Assembly: GCA_016713665.1 (NCBI GenBank)
Contig: JADJOR010000009.1
Span: 565,561-629,560, forward strand
Reading direction: 5' to 3'
DNA: 64,000 bases
Source: Deltaproteobacteria bacterium
Lineage (GTDB): Bacteria; Myxococcota_A; UBA9160; UBA4427
Shown: positions 50,240-59,783 of the stretch, piece after piece
Numbering within the stretch: the first letter of the stretch is position 1
Layout of the letters: each line of letters starts with the position of its first letter
Program-made: the position numbers and the translations under genes
The notes under the pieces: generated by a model
Databases searched by the model: none
Told to the model about the DNA's origin: nothing
What the model saw: only the letters and a program-made list of their open reading frames with translations

Positions 50240-52622
50240 GGAGACTCCTTTGCGGTCCGCACGGGGAACGAGTCGGCGAGCATATCACGCGCGAGTCGGC
50301 TGGCTGCCGCCGGTCTGGGCCACGCTCTGCCTCGCCGCTTCGCTCGTCGCGTGTCCGGAGGTCGAACGGGACGGATCCGTCGATCCGCGGACGCTCGCCG
50401 AGGCTCGGGTCGAGGTCCTGCCCGCGGACGGCGCCTCCGGCGTCGCGATCGGCGTCTGGCCCGAGCTGCGCGTCAGTCCGGAGGCCGCCGTCGACGCGAT
50501 CGCGCAGCTCGACCTCGTCTGCGGCGACGCGCCGATCGAGGCGCGCGTCCACCGACTGCCCGGAGGCCGCCTCGTCGTCCAGCCCGAGCGGCGACTACCG
50601 ACCGAGAGCGCCTGTCGCCTCGCCTGGACCCGGGCCGATCGCCGCGAGTCGTCGGGCTTCACGACCTTCCGCCCGAGCGAGGCCCCGGGCCGCGCGCTCG
50701 CGATCGTCTATCGCCGCGCGAATCCCGGCGAGGTCGCGCCGATCCCCGACGATTTCTTCACCGTCGCCGACCCGGGTCGGCCCACGGGTCTGCGCCTCGA
50801 CCTGCCCGTCGCGCTGCGCAGCGATCTGCGCGAGGTCGTCGAGGGCCTGCGCGGCGAGCTCGCCCGCGCCGACGGCTGGAGCCCGATCGGCCCGATCGTG
50901 CTCCCGATCAGCGATCGCATCGACGGCCGTTCGATCCCGCGCACCGTCGCCGCCTCCCTCGATCCGACCTCGACGATCGCGCTGGTCGACGTCGACCCGG
51001 AGAGCCCCGAGCGCGGCGTGCGCTTCCCTTTCGAGACCGTGCTGCGCAAGGACCAGACCGCGATCGGCCTCGACGACCACGTCGTCTGGGTGCTGCCGGC
51101 GCGACCGCTTCGGCCCGGTGGACGTTATGCGCTGCTCGTGCGGCGGGGTGTCGCGACGAAGGTCGGCCGCGCGATGGTCGAGCCGGCCCAGCTGCGGCCG
51201 ATCCTCACGCGCCGGGGCGAGCTCCGCTCCGTCGTGCAGGCCCATCTGGCCGCCCTGCTCGCCCCGTCGATCGAGGTCGCGACGACGGCACTCGCGATTC
51301 CGTGGACCCGGGACGATCTCGTCTTCGCGCTCTCGTTCACGGTGCGCAGTCTGGCGGAGCTCGAGCGCGATCCGCGGGCGCTGCAGGCGGCGGTCCGTGG
51401 ACTCTCCGGCCCGCGCATCGAGATCGAGCGCGTCGAGACGGTCCGCGATCCGGGGCGCCCGCTCGCGGCCCTCGTCCACGGCCGCTTCGCGGTGCCGGTC
51501 TGGCGCGAGCGGCGACGACGCGCGTTGGCCCGCGACGCCGAGGGGCGGCCGCGCGTCGTCGGTCGCGACGCGCTGCGCTTCGTGCTCGCCGTGCCCGCCC
51601 GCGCATCTCGGACGCCGGCGCCGATCCTCGTCTACCAGCACGGCAATCCCGGCTCGGCGCGAGAGGAGATCGGCCATCGCCGCCAGGACGCCTATCTCGA
51701 AGCGGGCTTCGCCGTCATCGGGTTCACCGACCTCTGGAATCGCGGCCGCGCTCCCGCTAGCACGGATCGGCGGGAGCTGATCGTGCGGCAGGTGGCGGCG
51801 CTCGCCGACTCGGTGCGCCGCGACGGCGTCGTCCCGGACGATTGGCTCGTGACCCTCGGCGAGCAGCTCGCCCTCGTCGAGGCGCTGCCCGAGCTCGCGT
51901 CCCTCGACGTCCTGCCGACGTCGTCGCCCGACGGGCGACCGGAGCTCGACCCGTCGCTGCCGATCGTCTACGAGGGCATCAGCCAGGGCGCGATCCATGG
52001 CCAGGCCCTCGTCGCCTACAGCGATCGCATTCGCGCGGCGTCCCTCGTCGTCGGCGGCGCCCGTCTCGCGGAGCTCGCGCTTCATCAGGCCGCCTCGAGC
52101 ATGGTCCGGGCGCTGCCCTTCCTGTTCGGCGATTTCCGCCCGATCGATCTCTGGGTCACCCTCGCGCTCTTCCAGACCGCGATCGATCGCCAGGACGCGC
52201 ATCTCCACGCGATGCGGGTCTCGCGCGCCGGCCCCCCGCGGCCGAGCCTGCTCGTCACCGCCGGGCTCGGCGACGGCTACGTCCCGAATCGCGCGAGCCG
52301 CTCGCTGGCCTTCGTACTCGGCCCTCTGCCCTGGATCGACGCACCGGAGGAGGGCGTCCTGCTCCTGCCGCGGGCAGCGGCGCCGCTGCGCGGGAATCTC
52401 GCGGACGGGACGACGGGCGCGTATCTCGAGGTGGTGCCCTACGGTTCGACGCGGCCCACGGCGCCGGGCTGTCTGCCCGAGGCGCTACCGCTGCCCGAAG
52501 ACGTGCTGCGCGAGGGGCATTTCTGCGCCCAGCTCGCCGACGAGAGCGTGCGTCGGCGGGTGGAGTTCCTGCGCTCGGCGGTCGACGACGCACCGCCGAC
52601 GGTGATCGATCCGCTGCGGTGA
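50238..52622 (+). CDS. Large alpha/beta-hydrolase lipoprotein
   Basis: A 794-residue exported protein. The signal region ends C-L-A-A-S-L-V-A-C, a lipobox, about 39 residues after the first ATG. The N-terminal about 100 residues form an Ig-like domain; an alpha/beta-hydrolase domain begins near residue 445 with P-I-L-V-Y-Q-H-G-N-P-G-S-A-R-E-E-I. The nucleophile elbow is E-G-I-S-Q-G-A near 580. The family is that of secreted hydrolases of unknown substrate. The start is uncertain: no good ribosome binding site, and 50238 overlaps the divergent gene; a TTG at 50250 is possible. Confidence 0.75.
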   Translation: METPLRSARGTSRRAYHARVGWLPPVWATLCLAASLVACPEVERDGSVDPRTLAEARVEVLPADGASGVAIGVWPELRVSPEAAVDAIAQLDLVCGDAPIEARVHRLPGGRLVVQPERRLPTESACRLAWTRADRRESSGFTTFRPSEAPGRALAIVYRRANPGEVAPIPDDFFTVADPGRPTGLRLDLPVALRSDLREVVEGLRGELARADGWSPIGPIVLPISDRIDGRSIPRTVAASLDPTSTIALVDVDPESPERGVRFPFETVLRKDQTAIGLDDHVVWVLPARPLRPGGRYALLVRRGVATKVGRAMVEPAQLRPILTRRGELRSVVQAHLAALLAPSIEVATTALAIPWTRDDLVFALSFTVRSLAELERDPRALQAAVRGLSGPRIEIERVETVRDPGRPLAALVHGRFAVPVWRERRRRALARDAEGRPRVVGRDALRFVLAVPARASRTPAPILVYQHGNPGSAREEIGHRRQDAYLEAGFAVIGFTDLWNRGRAPASTDRRELIVRQVAALADSVRRDGVVPDDWLVTLGEQLALVEALPELASLDVLPTSSPDGRPELDPSLPIVYEGISQGAIHGQALVAYSDRIRAASLVVGGARLAELALHQAASSMVRALPFLFGDFRPIDLWVTLALFQTAIDRQDAHLHAMRVSRAGPPRPSLLVTAGLGDGYVPNRASRSLAFVLGPLPWIDAPEEGVLLLPRAAAPLRGNLADGTTGAYLEVVPYGSTRPTAPGCLPEALPLPEDVLREGHFCAQLADESVRRRVEFLRSAVDDAPPTVIDPLR

Positions 52623-52649
52623 AATGAACGAAATGAATCGAGGAGTGTC

Positions 52650-53426
52650 ATGAGCGAGCTCGTCCGTCTGGAGAAGCAGGATCGCGTCGGCGTCGTGACG
52701 ATCGACCGGCCGAAGGCGCTGAACGCGCTCGACCGGGGGGTGATCGAAGAGCTCGGGGGCGTGCTCGATCGGGTCGAGGGCGATCCGTCGCTCGGGGCGC
52801 TCGTCCTGACCGGGGCCGGGCGCGCGTTCGTCGCCGGGGCCGACGTCGCGGCGATGCGGACGATGACGCCGCTCGATGCCGAGGTCTTCTCGCTGCTGGC
52901 CCACCGCGTCTTCGCCCGTCTCGAAGGACTTCCGATCCCGACGATCGCCGCCGTGAACGGCTTCGCCCTCGGCGGCGGCTGCGAGCTGGCGCTCGCCTGC
53001 GACTTCATCTTCGCGGCGCGGGAGGCGAAGATCGGGCAGCCGGAGACGAAGCTCGGGCTCATCCCGGGCTTCGGTGGGACGAGCCGGCTGGTGCGGCGCG
53101 TGGGCATCGCCTGGGCGAAGCAGCTCGTGCTCGTCGGCGACCCGATCGACGCGGAGGAGGCGCTGCGGATCGGGCTCGTCAATCGGGTCTTCGAGGCGGC
53201 GGAGCTGATGCCGCAGACGCTCGCGACCGCGCGGGCGGCGGCGGCGCGGGCGCCGGTGGCGACGCGGCTCGCCAAGCAGATCATGCAGGAGGGCCAGGAC
53301 GCCGACGTGCGGACCGCCCACGCCCTCGAGCAGCGGGCCTTCGGCCTCGTCTTCTCCACCGAGGACCGCGTCGAGGGGACGACGGCCTTCGTCGAGAAGC
53401 GGGACGCGAAGTTCCAGGGGCGTTAG
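52650..53426 (+). CDS. Enoyl-CoA hydratase/crotonase
   Basis: A 258-residue crotonase-fold enzyme. Both catalytic glutamates are present: G-G-G-C-E-L-A-L-A-C-D near residue 112 and G-Q-P-E-T-K-L-G-L near 132. The oxyanion-hole segment GRAFVAGADVAAM is intact. It probably hydrates short-chain enoyl-CoA, e.g. crotonyl-CoA from 3-hydroxybutyryl-CoA, which would feed the ethylmalonyl-CoA route; this specificity is inferred. It follows the lipoprotein hydrolase by 27 nt. Confidence 0.9.
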   Translation: MSELVRLEKQDRVGVVTIDRPKALNALDRGVIEELGGVLDRVEGDPSLGALVLTGAGRAFVAGADVAAMRTMTPLDAEVFSLLAHRVFARLEGLPIPTIAAVNGFALGGGCELALACDFIFAAREAKIGQPETKLGLIPGFGGTSRLVRRVGIAWAKQLVLVGDPIDAEEALRIGLVNRVFEAAELMPQTLATARAAAARAPVATRLAKQIMQEGQDADVRTAHALEQRAFGLVFSTEDRVEGTTAFVEKRDAKFQGR

Positions 53427-53444
53427 GCGGGGCGCCCCGGGCCG

Positions 53445-54059
53445 CTACGCCTGGAAGTACGTGATCCCCTGCGCGGTCCGCTCGATCGCGTCGCCCGCCT
53501 CGAGCAGGACGCGGGTCGCGTCCCAGGTCCCTTCCGTGAGCTGCATCCGGACGCCGTCGGGAATCCCGGCCGCCATCGAGCCTGCCCGGGAGGTCACCGT
53601 CCGCGCCTCGAGATCGATCCGCACGCGCTGCGCCGGGTCGAGCTCGACCGAGTCCATCAGCTTCATCAGCTGATCGGAGGGCAGGGTCACGCAGGGGAGC
53701 CCGAGGCTCGTGCAGTTGCCCGCGAAGATCTCCGCGAACGAGCCGCCGACGAAGGCCTTGAAGCCGAAGCGCATGAGCGCCTGGGGCGCGTGCTCGCGGG
53801 ACGAGCCGCAGCCGAAGTTGTTCCCGACGACGAGGATCTCGGCGCCCGAATAGCGCGGATCGTCGAGGGGATGCTTGCCCTTCGCGGCCTTGCGGGCGTC
53901 CTCGAAGGCGTGGCGGCCCATGTCGTCGAAGGTCACGACCTTCATGAAGCGGGCCGGGATGATGCGATCCGTGTCGATGTCGTCGCCGCGCACGACGCAG
54001 GCGCTGCCTTCGATCGAGGTGATGCGGACGAGGACGTCGTCGTTCTTCTTCTGGCTCAT
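53445..54059 (-). CDS. leuD: 3-isopropylmalate dehydratase small subunit
   Basis: A 204-residue LeuD with the swivel-domain signatures D-D-I-D-T-D-R-I-I-P-A-R and F-G-C-G-S-S-R-E-H-A-P-Q-A-L. It pairs with LeuC for the isomerisation of 2- to 3-isopropylmalate in leucine synthesis. It follows leuC by 53 nt on the same strand. Confidence 0.94.
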   Translation of the reverse strand: MSQKKNDDVLVRITSIEGSACVVRGDDIDTDRIIPARFMKVVTFDDMGRHAFEDARKAAKGKHPLDDPRYSGAEILVVGNNFGCGSSREHAPQALMRFGFKAFVGGSFAEIFAGNCTSLGLPCVTLPSDQLMKLMDSVELDPAQRVRIDLEARTVTSRAGSMAAGIPDGVRMQLTEGTWDATRVLLEAGDAIERTAQGITYFQA

Positions 54060-54112
54060 GCGTGGATCCTCTGCTCGATTCGGGGTCTCGCGCGCGCGGG
54101 GCGGCGAGGGCG

Positions 54113-55549
54113 TCAGCGCTTCGTCGCGGCGTCCGGTGCGATCTCGCGGACGTCGACGACCTTCCCGGCGATCGCCGCCGCGGCCACCATCGCCGGCGAC
54201 ATCAGGAGCGTCCGGCCCGAAGGCGAGCCCTGGCGGCCCTTGAAGTTGCGGTTCGACGACGAGGCGCAGACCTCGCGGCCCCGGAGCTTGTCGGGATTCA
54301 TCGCGAGACACATCGAGCAGCCCGGCTCGCGCCACTCGAAGCCCGCCTTCCGGAAGATCTCGTGGAGCCCTTCCTTCTCGGCCTGCTCGCGCACCGCCAT
54401 CGAGCCCGGCACGACGAGCGCGCGCACGCCCGGCTTGACGTGGCCCGTCTGCGCGATCTTCGCGGCCTCGCGCAGATCCGAGATGCGGCCATTCGTGCAG
54501 GAGCCGATGAAGGCGACGTCGATCGGTGTTCCCTCGATCGAGGCGCCGGCCGCGAAGTCCATGTACTCGAGCGCTTCCTCGACCTCCGCGCGCTCGTCGT
54601 CGGGGACGCCGTTCGGGGTCGGGATCGACTCGGAGACGCCGAGATTGTGGCCCGGATGGATGCCCCAGGTGATCGACGGCTCGATCGCGCCGCCGTCGAT
54701 GCGGACGACGTCGTCGTAGACCGTCCCGGGATCGCTCGCGAGGGCGAGCCAGGCCTTCGCCTTCGCCTCGAAGGCCGCGTCGTTCGGCGTGTAGCGGCGG
54801 CCGCGGAGGTACTCGACGGTCGTCCGGTCCGGATTGACGTAGCCGCAGCGCGCGCCGCCCTCGATCGACATGTTGCAGACCGTCATGCGCTCTTCCATCG
54901 ACATCGCATCGATGACCGCGCCCGCGTACTCGTACGCATAGCCCACGCCGCCGTTGACGCCGAGCTTGCGGATGATCGCGAGGATCACGTCTTTGGCATA
55001 CACCCCATGCTGGAGCTTCCCCGTCACCTCGATCCGCCGGACCTTGAGCGGCGCGATCGCGAGACACTGCGAAGCGAGTACGTCGCGGACCTGGCTCGTC
55101 CCGATCCCGAACGCGATGGCGCCGAAGGCGCCGTGGGTCGAGGTATGCGAGTCGCCGCAGGCGATCGTCATGCCGGGCTGGGTCAGGCCCAGCTCGGGGC
55201 CGATCACGTGGACGATGCCCTGGGCGCCGGTCGCGGGGCCGAAGAACTGGATGTCGTAGTCGCGGCAGTTGCGCTCGAGCTCGCTCATCATCGCCTCGGC
55301 GAGGTCGTCGGCGAGGGGCCGCGACTGGTCGTCGGTCGGGATGATGTGGTCGACGGTCGCGAAGGTCCGTGCCGGGAAGCGAACAGGAAGGCCGAGCTCG
55401 CGCAGCATCGCGAAGGCCTGCGGGCTCGTGACCTCGTGGATCAGGTGGGTCCCGATCAGGAGCTGGGTCTGGCCCGAGGGCAGCTCGCGGACGCGGTGGG
55501 CGTCCCAGACTTTCGCAAAGAGGCTTCGGGGCTTCGCGGTCGACGTCAT
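54113..55549 (-). CDS. leuC: 3-isopropylmalate dehydratase large subunit
   Basis: A 478-residue aconitase-family subunit. Iron-sulfur ligands: Cys in I-G-S-C-T-N-G-R and the pair in P-G-C-S-M-C-L-A-M-N-P-D. Other landmarks are L-I-G-T-H-L-I-H-E-V-T-S-P-Q-A-F, C-G-D-S-H-T-S-T-H-G-A-F-G and S-S-S-N-R-N-F-K-G-R-Q-G. With LeuD it forms isopropylmalate isomerase; leuA and leuB are not in the window. Confidence 0.95.
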   Translation of the reverse strand: MTSTAKPRSLFAKVWDAHRVRELPSGQTQLLIGTHLIHEVTSPQAFAMLRELGLPVRFPARTFATVDHIIPTDDQSRPLADDLAEAMMSELERNCRDYDIQFFGPATGAQGIVHVIGPELGLTQPGMTIACGDSHTSTHGAFGAIAFGIGTSQVRDVLASQCLAIAPLKVRRIEVTGKLQHGVYAKDVILAIIRKLGVNGGVGYAYEYAGAVIDAMSMEERMTVCNMSIEGGARCGYVNPDRTTVEYLRGRRYTPNDAAFEAKAKAWLALASDPGTVYDDVVRIDGGAIEPSITWGIHPGHNLGVSESIPTPNGVPDDERAEVEEALEYMDFAAGASIEGTPIDVAFIGSCTNGRISDLREAAKIAQTGHVKPGVRALVVPGSMAVREQAEKEGLHEIFRKAGFEWREPGCSMCLAMNPDKLRGREVCASSSNRNFKGRQGSPSGRTLLMSPAMVAAAAIAGKVVDVREIAPDAATKR

Positions 55550-55642
55550 GAGAGGGGGCTCGCTGGCTTGGACGGTCTATAGATGGAGAAGGACGGGAGG
55601 ATTCCAGGGCCGCATGGATAGCACGACCCGGACCCGCGTCTC

Positions 55643-56210
55643 ATGCCGCGGGTCGCCGGGGACATTCAGCGCGCTCCGGGGCGCCGAACGGGGCTTCTCC
55701 GACCTTCGGCGCCGGAACCCCGCCCGGGCGCCTGGCTCGGGGGCGGCTTCGGGCTCTCGGTCGGGCTCGCCTCGGCGGCTTCGGCCATCGATCTGACCGG
55801 CACCTACACGGGCCGGCTCTCGTGCAGCGGTCTCGACGCCGCCGGCGAGGCGACGAAGTTCGTCGCCTCGGACAGCGAGATCCTGGTCTCCCAGGACGGA
55901 ACCGATCTGCTTGCCACGATCGATGCGCTTCCCCTTCGCGGGCACGGTCGTGAGCTCGGTGCGCGGCACCGGCGGCGCGCTCGAGTGCTCGGGCAGCTTT
56001 CGACGCGTCGATGAGGTGGAGCCGGTCGTGTCAGCGTGTCCCGTCCTCTACGCCTGCATCTGCGCTGGCATCAGCGGCGGCGACTATGGTTGCGGCAACG
56101 GCGGTGCGGGCGGAAACCGGGGCGACGTCCAGGAGGACATCATCGAAAGCATCGTCGACCTGTACTACGTGAACGGCAACGAGACCGGCTGGGTCTGCGT
56201 CGCGCAGTAG
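55643..56210 (+). pseudogene. Secreted small protein gene, frameshifted
   Basis: The first frame (from 55643) encodes a leader with a hydrophobic stretch (LGGGFGLSVGLASAASA) and then IDLTGTYTGRLSCSGLDAAGEATKF up to LLATIDALP. The second frame continues F-A-G-T-V-V-S-S-V-R-G-T-G-G-A-L-E-C-S-G-S-F and ends in a cysteine-rich segment (CPVLYACIC, YGCGNGG, WVCVAQ). Removing one C of the CCCC run at 55931-55934 joins them exactly. The D-L-T-G-T-Y-T-G start is typical of small secreted proteins of unknown function. It may be a real decay or a sequencing error. Confidence 0.6.
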
Positions 56211-56253
56211 GTGCGGGCGAAGGGCCGTAATCCCTTCTACCGTCGCGCTCCGA

Positions 56254-57903
56254 ATGGATCGTTCGACGTCCCCGCCTCGTCCTCCGTCTTTCGCACGTCC
56301 CCGTCGGTGCTCGATCCGCGATCGAGTCTTCGCCTTCGTCGCTGCGCTCTGCCTGCTCGGCGTCCTGAACGCGGATGCGCAGGAACGACCGCTGCGGGTC
56401 GGCATCAATCGCGCCTGGCCGCCGCATCAGTTTCTCGACGAGAATGGGCGCGCGACGGGGTTCGACGTCGAGCTCTTCCGCGCCGTCGCCGAGGTGACGA
56501 AGCTCCGCTACGAGCTCGTCGTCGACGACTGGAAGGGGCTGCGCACGAAGCTCGAAGCGGGCGAGATCGACGTGATCCCCGGTGTCTTCGAGACCCCGCC
56601 TCGCGAGCCCGTGATGGATTTTTCGGTGCCGACCGTCTGGGTCCACCACACGGTCTTCGTCCGCATGGACTCGCCGGTCCGATCGATCGAAGACCTCGAT
56701 CAGGGCAGCCGGGTCCTGATCCGCGAATCGGGTCCCCACGACGACGTCGCCGAGCACCTGCCCGAAGGACTCGATCGGATCCGCGTGCGTCGATCCTCGG
56801 ATCTGCTGCGGCGCCTCGCCGATGGAGAGGGCGAGGCCGCGATCAGCCTCGACACCCTCGGCCTCTGGGCGATTCGCGACGGCCGGATCCCGGACGTGCG
56901 GTCGATCGGACGGCCCCTCGACACGATGAGGCTCCGCTTCGCGGTTCCGGAGGGGCGCGACGAGCTGCTCGGGACGTTGAACGATGGTCTCGCGGAGCTG
57001 CGGGAGAACGGCCGCTACGACCGGCTCTACGACGCCTGGTTCGGCGTGCTCCAGCCGAAGGGCCTGCCGACGGATCAGGTCCTCGCCGTCGTCGCCGGCA
57101 TCGCAGCGCTGCTCGTTGCCGCGATCGCCTGGTCGGTGACGCTGCGGATCGAGGTCGCGCGCCGCACCGCGAAGCTCCTCGCCGCCGAGCAGCAGCAGCG
57201 CGAACTCGAGCGACGCCTGCTCGAGGGCGAGAAGATGGAGGCCCTCGGTCGCATGGCGACCGGCGTCGCCCACGACTTCAATAATCTGTTGACCGTGATC
57301 GGCGGCAACGTCGAGCTCGCTCGCGCGGATCTCGACCGGCCCGAGCGGGCGCGCGAGGCCCTCGCGGAGATCGACACGGCGACCCATTCGGCCGCCGCGA
57401 TGGTCGTCCAGCTGCTCGCCTTCGGGCGCGGCGATCGAAGCGCGATCCGGCGCACCGCCTGGTCGACGATCGTGACCACGACCGATCCGCTCCTTCGGCG
57501 ACTTCTGCCCGAGGCGATCTCGCTCCGCCACGACCTCGACCCGGAGGCGGGCGAGATCGAGATCGATCCGGCCCAGGCACAGCAGATCGTGATGAACCTC
57601 GTCCTGAACGCGCGCGATGCGCTCGTCGAACGGGGCACCATCACGATCCGCACGCGCGCCGTCGCCCGAGACGATCGATGCTGGTCCGAGCTCGCGGTCC
57701 TCGACGACGGCCCGGGCATCGACGAGACGACGCTCGCCCGGATCTTCGAGCCCTTCTACTCGACCCGCGGCAGCGGACGCGGCATCGGGCTCGCGACCGT
57801 GAAGGCGATCGCGGAGCGCCACGGCGGCTGCGTCGAGGTCGAGTCCCGAAGAGGCGAGGGCGCCTGCTTCCACGTCCGGCTCGCGCGATCGGCGGATGCC
57901 TAG
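56254..57903 (+). CDS. Histidine kinase with periplasmic solute-binding sensor domain
   Basis: A 549-residue sensor kinase. After a signal region, residues 45-268 form a family-3 extracellular solute-binding domain (LRVGINRAWPPHQFLDENGRATGFDVELFRAV, GEIDVIPGVFETPPREP). A transmembrane helix (about 276-294) precedes a coiled coil (EQQQRELERRLLEGEKMEAL), the H-box G-V-A-H-D-F-N-N-L-L with His340, and a catalytic ATPase domain: M-N-L-V-L-N-A-R-D-A-L, D-D-G-P-G-I-D, G-R-G-I-G-L-A-T-V. No receiver domain. It probably senses an amino acid or small acid in the periplasm; no response regulator is adjacent. Confidence 0.88.
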   Translation: MDRSTSPPRPPSFARPRRCSIRDRVFAFVAALCLLGVLNADAQERPLRVGINRAWPPHQFLDENGRATGFDVELFRAVAEVTKLRYELVVDDWKGLRTKLEAGEIDVIPGVFETPPREPVMDFSVPTVWVHHTVFVRMDSPVRSIEDLDQGSRVLIRESGPHDDVAEHLPEGLDRIRVRRSSDLLRRLADGEGEAAISLDTLGLWAIRDGRIPDVRSIGRPLDTMRLRFAVPEGRDELLGTLNDGLAELRENGRYDRLYDAWFGVLQPKGLPTDQVLAVVAGIAALLVAAIAWSVTLRIEVARRTAKLLAAEQQQRELERRLLEGEKMEALGRMATGVAHDFNNLLTVIGGNVELARADLDRPERAREALAEIDTATHSAAAMVVQLLAFGRGDRSAIRRTAWSTIVTTTDPLLRRLLPEAISLRHDLDPEAGEIEIDPAQAQQIVMNLVLNARDALVERGTITIRTRAVARDDRCWSELAVLDDGPGIDETTLARIFEPFYSTRGSGRGIGLATVKAIAERHGGCVEVESRRGEGACFHVRLARSADA

Positions 57904-57972
57904 CGGAAGGACTCGATACCGCGCCCAGGCAACCGGTCGCGTGGATTGCTTGCGAGTTGAGCCCGAGCCCCC

Positions 57973-59577
57973 CTACCACCGCGTCGGCACGTAATCCTTC
58001 AAGAACTGCCCCCAGCAGTGCTTCCCCGTGTTGAGCCCGCTGAAGATCGGGTCGAGGACCCGCGCGGCGCCGTCGATCGCGTCGAGGGGCGGCGCGAAGC
58101 GTTGGGAGGTCTCCTTCTCGACGGCCTTCGCGAAGGGATCCTCGTCGGTGACCCAGCCGGTATCGACGCTGTTCATGTGGATGCCGTCGCGCACGAAATC
58201 CGCCGCGGAAGTCCGCGTCATCATGTTGAGGGCGGCCTTCGCCATGTTGGTATGCGGGTGGCGGGTCGTCTTGAAGGTCCGGTAGAACTGGCCCTCCATC
58301 GCCGAGACGTGGACGATGTGTTTGTCGCGGGTCGGGACCGCGAGCATCAGGGGCTTCAGGCGCGCGTTCAGGACGTAGGGCGCGATCGCGTTCACGAGCT
58401 GGACCTCGAGCAGCTCGACGGTCGAGACCTCGTCGAGATCGAGCCGCCACGAGTTCTTCTCGCGCAGGTCGAGGGGCTGTCCTTCGCCGTCGCGCATGCC
58501 GCGCGGGAAGAGAGGGGCGAGCGCGGCCTCGTCGAGCAGGTCGAGGACCGAGAGCGCCGCGACGTCCCGCGGCGTCTCGCGCGGAACGATCGATCCCGTC
58601 GCTTCCCGCGCCTGCAGGTCGCCCGGCTCCGACTGCGCTCCGGGCCTTCCCATCGCTTCGGGCTTCGCCGGCGCCCTCGCGGCAGGCGCCCCGAGCAGCG
58701 CCCGCTCCCCCGGCGCGAGCCGCGCACGATCCTCCCTGGCCACCATCTCCTCGTAGTAGGCGGGTGGCCGGCGCACCGTCTGGCAGGCGTTGTGGACCAG
58801 GAAGTCGAGCCGCGACTCCTCGACGAGCAGACGCCGGCAGAAGGCCTCGACCGAGGGCGTGTTGCGCAGCTCGAGCGCCTCGATCCGAAGCCGCTCGCGC
58901 CAGACGGCGAAGTCGGGCTCGCGGCCGAAGCGCTCCGCCGCGTCGACCGCGAAGCGGGACGTCGCGATGACGCGCGCGCCGGCGCGCAGCAGCATGAGCG
59001 CCGCCTCGAAGCCGATCTTCACGCGCGCGCCGGTCACGAGGGCGACGCGACCGACGAGGTCGGCCGTCTGCTGGCGCTTCGCCCAGTTGAAGGCCGCGCA
59101 GTTCGGGCACATCGACTCGTAGTGAACATGGAGCTCGACGTAGGGCGCCTTGCAGACATAGCAGTCACGCGGGGCTCCGAGGCGGCGCGCGTCGGGGGCC
59201 TTCGCGCGCTCGCGGGCCTGATGGTCGAGCAGCCGGCGATGTTCCTCGGAGACGTCGAGATCGGGCGGCGGCGCTGGGAACGCGAGTGAACGCTTGCGGG
59301 CCCGGTTGCTCCGGCCCTCGAGCGCCTCGTCGTCGCGCAGGCGATCGGTCCGGCGGGCGTGCCGGCGCCGCGCACGGGCGAAGCGCCGCCGCGCCTCCGG
59401 CTCGGGGCGGGCGAAACGGCCCGCCGCGATGCGCAGGCGCCGATGGAGCGCCTCGTCGAGTCCTTCGATGGGGCCCTCCGCGGCGGCGAGCTTCTCGAGC
59501 AGCTCGATCAGCGCGACGAGCGCGGTCGCGCTCTCCCCGGTCGCCTCGCCTGCTTGCTGTTCGTCCCGGTCGTCCAT
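57973..59577 (-). CDS. Zinc-ribbon/short-chain dehydrogenase fusion
   Basis: A 534-residue protein. About 130 residues of basic, low-complexity sequence come first, then a zinc ribbon (D-C-Y-V-C-K...M-C-P-N-C) near 140-162. An SDR domain starts with V-A-L-V-T-G-A-R-V-K-I-G-F-E and has F-L-V-H-N-A, V-S-A-M-E-G-Q-F-Y (catalytic Ser-Tyr region) and N-M-A-K-A-A-L-N-M-M. A 120-residue insert splits the SDR between the N-A and Ser motifs. The standard Y-x3-K reads variably, so activity is uncertain. Proteins with this layout are conserved but have no assigned substrate. Confidence 0.78.
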   Translation of the reverse strand: MDDRDEQQAGEATGESATALVALIELLEKLAAAEGPIEGLDEALHRRLRIAAGRFARPEPEARRRFARARRRHARRTDRLRDDEALEGRSNRARKRSLAFPAPPPDLDVSEEHRRLLDHQARERAKAPDARRLGAPRDCYVCKAPYVELHVHYESMCPNCAAFNWAKRQQTADLVGRVALVTGARVKIGFEAALMLLRAGARVIATSRFAVDAAERFGREPDFAVWRERLRIEALELRNTPSVEAFCRRLLVEESRLDFLVHNACQTVRRPPAYYEEMVAREDRARLAPGERALLGAPAARAPAKPEAMGRPGAQSEPGDLQAREATGSIVPRETPRDVAALSVLDLLDEAALAPLFPRGMRDGEGQPLDLREKNSWRLDLDEVSTVELLEVQLVNAIAPYVLNARLKPLMLAVPTRDKHIVHVSAMEGQFYRTFKTTRHPHTNMAKAALNMMTRTSAADFVRDGIHMNSVDTGWVTDEDPFAKAVEKETSQRFAPPLDAIDGAARVLDPIFSGLNTGKHCWGQFLKDYVPTRW

Positions 59578-59783
59578 CCGTACCCCGCATGCGCGGTCGC
59601 GGAGCGTAACCGAGGGGCTGGACGAAGGACGCGGCGATCCCGGTCGCGCCCTGCCCGTGAAGATTCGCGGTCGATCCTCGGGAGGCGAGAACCGGGCTCG
59701 CTGCGGGACGGGTCGGTTCTCTACTGTCGGCGCCCGACTGCCGCTTCCCGCGCCCCGCGGCGCCCGAAGGAGACCCGCTCGCC

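Noticed and set aside
46257..50552. A 1,431-codon open frame on the minus strand
   Set aside because: It is a shadow of several genuine genes. High GC removes stop codons, the product is Arg/Pro/Ala-rich low-complexity sequence, and four recognisable proteins are encoded in other frames here.
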